Assembly (NCBI GenBank): GCA_934045075.1
Contig: OW203730.1
Span: 12,266,692-12,330,691 of the forward strand
Reading direction: 5' to 3'
Origin: Yponomeuta sedellus
Taxonomy: Eukaryota; Arthropoda; Insecta; Lepidoptera; Yponomeutidae
DNA: 64,000 nt
The translations under genes were made by a program, and so were the position numbers. The notes below the pieces were generated by a model. It was not told where the DNA came from, made no database searches, and worked only from the letters and a program-made list of their open reading frames with translations. Shown one piece after another: positions 56,507 through 64,000 of this stretch (position 1 is its first letter; each line of letters begins with the position of its first letter).

Positions 56507-56622
56507 GTCAGAAACTGTGAGCTGGTGGGGTTGAAGGACTTGGACCAGTCGATTGAACACGTCATGGAGAGAAACGTAGCGTTTATGAATAAACTAATCG
56601 ATTACGCCGTTGCCGGCTTCAG
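56507..56622 (+). pseudogene. Alpha-amylase exon (probably broken copy)
   Basis: After the acceptor TTCTTAATTTCAG the sequence reads [14 protein letters not shown], then [13 protein letters not shown]. This is the alpha-amylase (GH13) stretch leading to the catalytic strand; GFR ends with the chloride-ligand Arg, whose codon is split over the intron. Amylase cleaves internal alpha-1,4 links of starch and is secreted in the insect gut. The exon should end TTCAG|GT, but the next bases are AT (56623-56624). Without splicing the frame meets a stop after about 11 more codons. No upstream amylase exon is recognised, and a full LINE stands 190 bases before this one. Confidence 0.88.
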
Positions 56623-56930
56623 ATACCTATTTATATTTAATTTTATTCAGCTATAAAAAACCATTGATAAAAGTAATTACAATAATAATTCGGAAAATAA
56701 AAAGTTTGTCAAGTTATTTGCGCGCCCTTAGGTAATTTATTCATTATAATTCGAGCAACATCAACAGCGATTGGTGGTATGTGGTGGTACCTACTGCTAC
56801 TACTTTCTTAAATGTACAACTTAAAATAAAAAGATTGATACGGAACTGTTGACTCCGGAGGCAAACGACCGCTTTCAATTTGCTTATCTCCTATTATATT
56901 CTCAAAGGGTTGGTGCTGAAACATGTTTGA

Positions 56931-57974
<1,044 letters not shown>

Positions 57975-59193
57975 TATAGTCTGTAAAATATAGCTTGAGC
58001 TCCGCGACAGCTGTCATCGAAATTGAGTCCATAAAGTTTTCAATTTTTTCATAGAATATTTGTACTGCGAAAACTCCGTACTTACTGCACAGTGATGTCT
58101 AACCATTATAGTAACTGTAAGTTACAAACTTTCGATGATTTGGTGATGGGTGATCTAAACTGCAGGTTTACTATTGGAATTGAACTTTATTTGTTTAAAA
58201 ACCATTATCAAATTTCATTAGAATTAAAATAATGAATATTGTTTTAATTAATACCTATCTAAAAAATACTGGTGTTATTGTGGGGCAATAACCTACAGCG
58301 TGTGTGCACGTCTCTCCAACTTTGCTCCGAACCTCCATGCTTCTGGGTTCTGATCAGCCGTGTACTCTATGGACAAGTTTTGATTTTTATTGAGTGACGT
58401 TCTTGTTTACCCTGACGACGAAATGTTTGTTGGTATTCGATGAATTTTTCAAATTATTTTCTATTAAAGTATTTCATGCTTTAAAGACTGGAGTTGCTAT
58501 TGTGAAGTTGATTAGTTGAGTTAAAGTTGTTCCGTTTAGTTTGCATGATGCCAAAAATGTCAAAGAAAACTGTTTTGAACAGTAAATGGCGTGAGTTAGT
58601 AATTCGTTTGTTTTAAAACCTAAACCGTGGTCGGCTTCTGCCATTAGAGCGAGTGTGTGACAGAGTTGCGGATGCTCTTGGTCAATACCAATGACGATCT
58701 ACGGTGTTCCGTATTAGCAAAGATAAGCACGGAGAGTCATCAAGCGAGATGCCTGAAGATGAAGTGATTAAAAAACTTTCATCGCCAAATAAAGAGAACA
58801 AAAACTTCTTCCGTCACAGAGGTTGATAGTTTTGACGCCGCCGCTATCCACAACCACATATACGAATATTACTCAAGCAATTGTCATTGCCCACATTAAG
58901 AAAATTGGGAGCGTCACTTAAAGAGGCAAATTTGTTTATGCAAATTTGTAGCTCACCATATAAAAAGAGCGTTAAAAGGAAAATTGTAATCAGAAACTGA
59001 TTTAGGGATATTACGATACATCTCTACTTTAATAAAACTTTGTAAAAATAATATTCCTCGTGTTTGATTTCATGTTTCCAACTTCTCGAAATTGTTCTTT
59101 CCATACATGTTATCATATGTCGACATTGACCCATTCCTAGCCCTGTCAGTGTGACAGCTGTCGTGGAGCTCAAGCTCTATTTTACAGACTATA
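57975..59193. mobile_element. 1.2 kb deleted DNA transposon with 42-base TIRs
   Basis: TATAGTCTGTAAAATATAGC at the left and the inverse right end TATAGTCTGTAAAATAGAGC continue as matching arms through ACAGCTGTCA, about 42 bases with two mismatches. TATA at both outer ends is consistent with a TA target. It encloses the transposase remnant at 58545-58990. The size and TA target suggest a Tc1/mariner/IS630-type element with most of its gene deleted. Confidence 0.8.
58545..58990 (+). pseudogene. Transposase N-terminal remnant (helix-turn-helix type)
   Basis: MPKMSKKTVLNSKWRELVIR, then ERVCDRVADALG (helix-turn-helix-like), then VDSFDAAAIHNHIYEYYSSN in frames interrupted by stops. I recognise the order (basic start, HTH, then LDDFDK..IR..VYE.Y) from a family of insect IS630-like transposases. 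The catalytic DDE half is absent. Non-functional. Confidence 0.6.
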
Positions 59194-59238
59194 GTCAGAA
59201 GTAGCAAATAGCACAGATTAAAAAGAAAAAAGCAAGTA

Positions 59239-59697
59239 GAATGAGGGCTTTTCAATGACAGCTGTGAGTTGATTGCATTAAAAAAAACTAGATGGCGCTG
59301 CAAGGGGAACAAATGTCACCCATCACGTTTTATCGCGTTTTATGTTGTACGCACAGATTATTATTTGTGATAACCTAAACGTCTCTTTGTAGTCTGTGAT
59401 CTAAGCTAAACTATGTTTCGAAACTGTTGAAATTTGATAGTTTTGAAGTATTTTTGCTTTGTTCATTACATACGTACGTGAATTGTGTCTTAACTAATGG
59501 CTAGCCCGTGCATTGAGCATTTTTGTAAAACCATAGGCACCCACCGTTTTCCTAATTGATGTAAATTTTAAAAAACTATTTAAATTTTGTAAATCGATGT
59601 AAATTTTGACATAATTATTATATGACGTCAGCACCATCTATCGGTAACTTGCGGTACTGTTTTTTTGTTTTTAATAGCGCTTTGAAAAGCCCTCATT
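59239..59697. mobile_element. 459-base MITE with GAATGAGGGCTTTTCAA ends
   Basis: GAATGAGGGCTTTTCAA at the left and its inverse TTGAAAAGCCCTCATTC at the right. No coding. Contains CTAGATGGCGCTGC and ACCATCTATCGG, motifs that recur in other insect MITEs. Confidence 0.75.
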
Positions 59698-59865
59698 CGT
59701 TTGAAGAATTTATGAAAATTCGAAGAATTTATAATACTTTAATTTAATAAACCCGTAAGAGTTTTCCCATCCGTACCTTATTTTTTTCAAAAATAACATT
59801 ATTTTGAGCGTCTGGTGCCATAATTCAAGAGTTGGCATCTAACATCCCTGCAGCCTGATGCCAGT

Positions 59866-59965
59866 TAGTCGCCCATTAGCTCAGTTGGAAAGAGCGCTGG
59901 CGCGGATAGCCAGAGGTCGCGGGTTCGAATCCCGGTATGGGTGGAATTTTTAGCCTCTAAATATT
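59866..59965 (+). repeat. tRNA-like SINE (family S1), best-preserved copy
   Basis: From 59869, CCCATTAGCTCAGTTGGAAA to CCGGTATGGG can still fold as a cloverleaf, with a CTGGC/GCCAG anticodon stem and a B box GGGTTCGAATCCC. Tail AGCCTCTAAAT. It is a SINE rather than a working tRNA gene because the same tail follows every copy and position 33 is not U. Confidence 0.85.
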
Positions 59966-59999
59966 TTTAAAAAAAATACTTTTTACTGCGACCATATCA

Positions 60000-61500
60000 G
60001 CCAGCAAAAAGTGTTAAGAGACTTGCCCCTATAAAAGCGCGGATATGACGTATTCAATTTTAAGTTAACCTGTATGATTCGGAAATTTCCCAAAATTTAA
60101 AGTCTGCCCCTTAAAAAAACAAAATTCAATACCTTAAAGAACTTCGGTGAAAGCAATCAGGTTTTATTTTCATTTATTAATTTTAGGTCTTTTTAATTTT
60201 CCTTGATTATGACTGTATTATAAATATACATTTTAATAATTATAGGAATTTAGAGAAATTTTTAATTCATAATATATTTTAATATTTTTTGTTAAATAAG
60301 GCAAATAATTGCTGGCGGTAATTGGATGAGCTTAACAGGTGACCGGCGAGGTTGGCGTTCATGACGGTGAAACGGCCTACGCCTGACTGTTTGCGTATTT
60401 ATGGGCTGTATTTAATCAATAATAAATCAATGGCTAGTAAACAAGAAACATTTAAAAAAATGGATGATTTATGGCGAGCACATGTCAAGTCAACGCGCGC
60501 TAGATACTCCGTCATTCCTGCATCAAACAACATAACAACGCGTAGAACAACAGTTTTCACATGACATACGGGTATCTACCATAATTGTAGCGTTCGACAA
60601 CCGTCGACAACAGTCGGACTAAGCTTCCCAGGCATAATATGTATCTGACGATCATTTTCCTTTATATGAGAAGAGCGGGATTACTCACTCTTCCCCCAGT
60701 GGTGAACCCAACGTGATTTGAACCTGCAACACGCGTAATTTTAATTTGAGAAACACTTTGTGTGATTCTTCTTAGACAAATAAATTATTCTTATTCTTAT
60801 CCCGTCTATTCAACCTTATTTGTTTCGTTTTTTTTGACATTGACGAAACTTTAAAATATATACTAGTAAAACCCAAAATAAATTTATGAGGATTTATGAC
60901 TTAGGTTAGACCACGCTCGAACCACATCGTACTATATTGTCGATTTGAAATCCCTGTTTCTTTATAGGTATTTCTTAATACCAATCCAGGCGTACGGTAA
61001 AGAAATAGCATCATTTTACTATTCGCTTTCCTCGTTTCAATATAACAGATAGAATTGCTGTGCAATCGATAGGATGTCGACTTTTATATTCATGCACTTT
61101 ATTTGGATACAATAGTCTACTGTACAGTAAAATTTTCAGACGAGACACGTGCTTTTCTATGGCGTACCGTCCAGCGTTCAGCCTTTATGCAAAATCATAA
61201 AGAGATATTCTGCTTCGAATTAATGTTCAATCTGAAAATCTTGCGACTTCAATAAATTAAATATACTATAGAGCGTTTAACTTTAATTAAAATAAACAAC
61301 TTTGACTACCTTGAAAATAGAAAAAACAAATTATTTGCTTTATATATATATTTATTTATAATTTTTCTATTATATTCTACCTACCGTATTCAATATATGA
61401 AACAGCTGATAATTATTTCCTGATCTTTCAGTTTCTCCATACGTAAAAAATTGCGAATTGACGAGTTCAATATGAGGATTCTATAGTTTTTATTGATTTA
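60000..61500. other. AT-rich stretch, nothing named
   Basis: Short open frames only, for example 60352-60564, with no recognisable domain or splice context. Confidence 0.45.
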
Positions 61501-61509
61501 TTATGAGTT

Positions 61510-61735
61510 TTTATTAGAGAAATCAGCCGGCGCCTGAGGAGTAGTGGGTATGACGTTCATTCCGGGGCATACCTAATGCAAAAGATCTCCCTGGCGCTGC
61601 AACGGGGTAATGCTGCTAGCGTCATGGGGACTTTTGGGTCGGGTGTGTCCCGGGGCAGTAGTTTAGTTTTGTGTACTTGTGGATTTTTGGAATGTGTAAT
61701 GCCTCTATGTTCTAATTAAAATATATTTCATTAAT
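61510..61735 (+). repeat. Probable LINE 3' end fragment
   Basis: Reads ISLALQRGNAASVMGTF and similar, then a short stop-terminated tail. I associate the ALQRGNAASV motif with the C-terminal end of lepidopteran LINE polymerases. No upstream RT sequence is attached. Confidence 0.4.
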
Positions 61736-62230
61736 AAGCTAACTAACCCATATGAGGTCTAAGGATTTTATTACCTAAATTCTGTACACTTAGCTAAAAC
61801 AAAATAACATGTTATATAAAACTGAAAATTTTAACAATGTTTCGATTTCTAAAATTCTCTTTATAGCCATGCTTCTAGAAGATGTTCGGTTCACTATACG
61901 AAAAATATTGAAAGCATAGCATTAAAATTGTTCATAGCATTTTTGTCGGGTATTTTATCAAACGGGAAAAGACGCGGCGGTAAACCTGAGCTAACGTGAT
62001 CTCTGCTAATACAACGTGTAATTAAAATAACGGTGTGATGTTGTACAGCGTTTTATTAATAATAAAACTGGAACGACTTCAATTGTGTATTTTAATTATA
62101 ATATGTTTAATTTATAATATAAACAGAAAACTTGGTAAAAGCGGAATAAGCAGGTAAAGGACGATTTATATGGTCTGCTCTAGTCGAAATGTGAAGTAGT
62201 AATGATGAAAAAATTAAGGAAATATCAATA

Positions 62231-62473
62231 ATGGGTGACGTAATTTTAAAAACTTGTATAAAGAGGTTTGCACCGTTACAACGTAGGTACTATCTGAATA
62301 TTAAACTGTACGACGATAAATTAAACCACTTTCTACGAACAAAATCCAATGATGACACATTGCTTGAAAGGGCTATGAAATGTTATCGACAATACATACA
62401 TTTACTTCAATTCAACGCTCACATAATGTCTATTTATGTGAGCGTTGAATTATTATCTCGCTTAATTCTATGA
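62231..62473 (+). other. Unrecognised 80-codon open frame
   Basis: MGDVILKTCIKRFAPLQRRY and onwards, Lys/Arg- and Tyr-rich, no domain recognised. It contains a perfect 17-base hairpin (62410-62426 against 62434-62450). No splice sites or regulatory signals support it as a gene. Confidence 0.2.
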
Positions 62474-62802
62474 ATATGGTTCGTAACTGAAATTCAGCGA
62501 AAGGCAGTTTCGAGAACTAGCATTAAACATGATGGTAAACAATTTAAACTAGTACTTGAGTGAATAATCTTAATAATAACGAATAATCAATAATTATGGT
62601 CCCCTGTTAAAATTCTAGAACCATGTTTCTCTTTTAACAGAGTTTATCTACATTTTAGTAATTCTGTGGTACAGGGAGAAATGTAACCTCAGAATGAATA
62701 AACTGCCTCTGACAAGTGTTTTAGGGGAATGCTATTTTATAAACCAAATCGTAAGTATATAAATAAAATGATCGGTTTTAATGATTATTGTGTGTTACAA
62801 AG

Positions 62803-63524
62803 GGTTCTCTGCCTTTTTGTTGCAGAAACATTTTCGGCCGATTATCATTTGGCAACTAACGTTTCAAATAATATTATTTTGCGGAATAATATTTTGCCAA
62901 CTATTCTTATATATTTTTTTGATTTCCCAACCTCGTAGTTGCCAACTGTTTGTTTGGTCTGCTTTTTGTAATGAAATCTTTCAAAACGCCAGCTAGCGTA
63001 GCGTATATTTAAGTAGCGTATATTTTACGCGTAATATTCATTCGTCGGCCAAAATTTTTTCTGCAAAAAGGCAGAGAACTTCGGTCTTACTCGTACATGT
63101 TCAACCTAACACGCTCCTTCGCGCTCCGCTACGCTGCGCGCTTCGTCGCACCTATATTTTTGTCGCAGATTGAGTCTCATCGGCCATCCTTCTAGCCAGT
63201 AATATTTCCATTCGCAGTAATATTTTTCTTAAATTAAAATGTTTTCTTTTTATCATAAAATCAATGTATGAAAAGGGAACTTACACTGACGAAACTTTAT
63301 TCATAATAGTTGTTTGCCTAGTAAAAGACTTGACAAATAATAAATTCCCAAAACGTTTTGTGTCATTGTAATAATCAGCTTAACAATAATCCTACCAAAT
63401 GAAACATTGCAATACAAACATTTGTAATCGTTTGTTGTCAACGTAAAAAAACGGTGAAACGGTGGTTGGCAAGTGCTAATCAGCGTAACAATTTTCTGCG
63501 AAAAGGCAGGACACCGTTACAAAG
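62803..63524. mobile_element. Foldback/MITE with one left arm and two right arms
   Basis: GTTCTCTGCCTTTTTG (62804) pairs with CAAAAAGGCAGAGAAC ending at 63079. A related inverse arm, CGAAAAGGCAGGACACC, lies near 63500. The interior has the GC-rich stretch CGCGCTCCGCTACGCTGCGC near 63120. No coding. Confidence 0.65.
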
Positions 63525-63600
63525 AAATAATCCAAAAAGATTTTTTTTGTATAAAACACCATTCCTTTAACCACATACTATTAACAACTTCCCTGTCCGA

Positions 63601-63660
63601 TGAGTCATATATGACTCACAGGAACGTTTTGGAATAAGTTCATGAGTCACAGGTGACTCA
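63601..63660. promoter_or_regulatory. Four TGA(G/C)TCA (AP-1-like) sites in 60 bases
   Basis: TGAGTCA at 63601 and 63643; TGACTCA at 63612 and 63654. The first pair forms the perfect palindrome TGAGTCATATATGACTCA, the second ATGAGTCACAGGTGACTCAT. TGA(G/C)TCA is the AP-1 (Jun/Fos) core. It could equally be structural repeat DNA of a transposon; no gene is visible next to it. Confidence 0.5.
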
Positions 63661-64000
63661 TTTCTCTCTACAGTTTAAGGCACAATTTTTGTAATGAACG
63701 TGAAGGGATATTCTTTTGAATCACACCTGGGCGTATGGCAATAAACATGAAGTTTTTAATAAATAAATAAAAAATCGCGATTTTTTTTTTATTTTTTATA
63801 TAATTACTACTAGAAACTTGCAATAAAACTCAAGTAAGTATTAAAGGCAAAGTTTTTGCCTCCAAAACTGCCCCTGAGGTGTGTTTTAAGCTACCGTGCC
63901 GTTATAAATAAGACCGAACGTGTTTGTGTAACAATGCAAAACCTCAAATATTTTCGTTAGCATCAATGTTCCGACAAAAGTTTTAAATCTTTTTTTCCAT

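Overview
The window looks like a piece of a moth or butterfly (Lepidoptera) nuclear genome. The base composition is AT-rich, the genes are split by GT-AG introns, and most of the DNA is dispersed repeat of kinds I associate with Lepidoptera (tRNA-like SINEs, the CTGCTGGACATA repeat, small TA-target MITEs, a short Helitron, mariner, BEL/Pao and an I-type LINE). Species cannot be read from the sequence.

Two host loci can be supported. (1) The 3' half of an animal haem peroxidase gene on the + strand has exons at 533-683, 4973-5149, 6683-6833, 7769-7967 and 44552-44658. All junction phases agree, giving about 261 codons to a stop. Its 5' exons lie before base 1. Exon 4 is surrounded by three decayed tandem copies (7466-7600, 7625-7740, 8237-8441). 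The last intron is about 36.6 kb, swollen by transposons. (2) Two consecutive exons of an alpha-amylase (56507-56622 and 56972-about 57188, + strand) carry the catalytic Asp and Glu region, but the donor between them reads AT instead of GT, so this copy is probably broken. No other amylase exon was seen.

Layout. 1-8450: peroxidase exons 1-4 with SINEs, one short Helitron and a foldback element. 8450-37500: last-intron repeat field with a 2.1 kb inverted-repeat element (13291-15370), a broken mariner (17039-18340), a perfect SINE hairpin (18774-18910), four copies of one MITE (24022, 29539, 29731, 30080) and a deleted Ty3/gypsy remnant (32106-33015). 37510-44448: full-length BEL/Pao retrotransposon with LTRs that read as identical and one open 1760-codon gag-pol, ending 103 bases before the last peroxidase exon. 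44659-51107: MITEs, SINEs, a candidate exon and a mariner relic split by a MITE. 51108-56312 (minus strand): full-length two-ORF I-superfamily LINE with both ORFs open, ending about 190 bases before the first amylase exon. 57190-64000: a deleted DNA transposon with 42-base terminal repeats and a ruined transposase start, more MITEs and SINEs, and a cluster of four TGA(G/C)TCA sites.

Apart from the two host loci and the retroelement ORFs I see no convincing protein-coding gene. Other open frames are short and mostly lie in repeats. All alignments here were made by eye; repeat borders are approximate unless a terminal repeat or target duplication is given.
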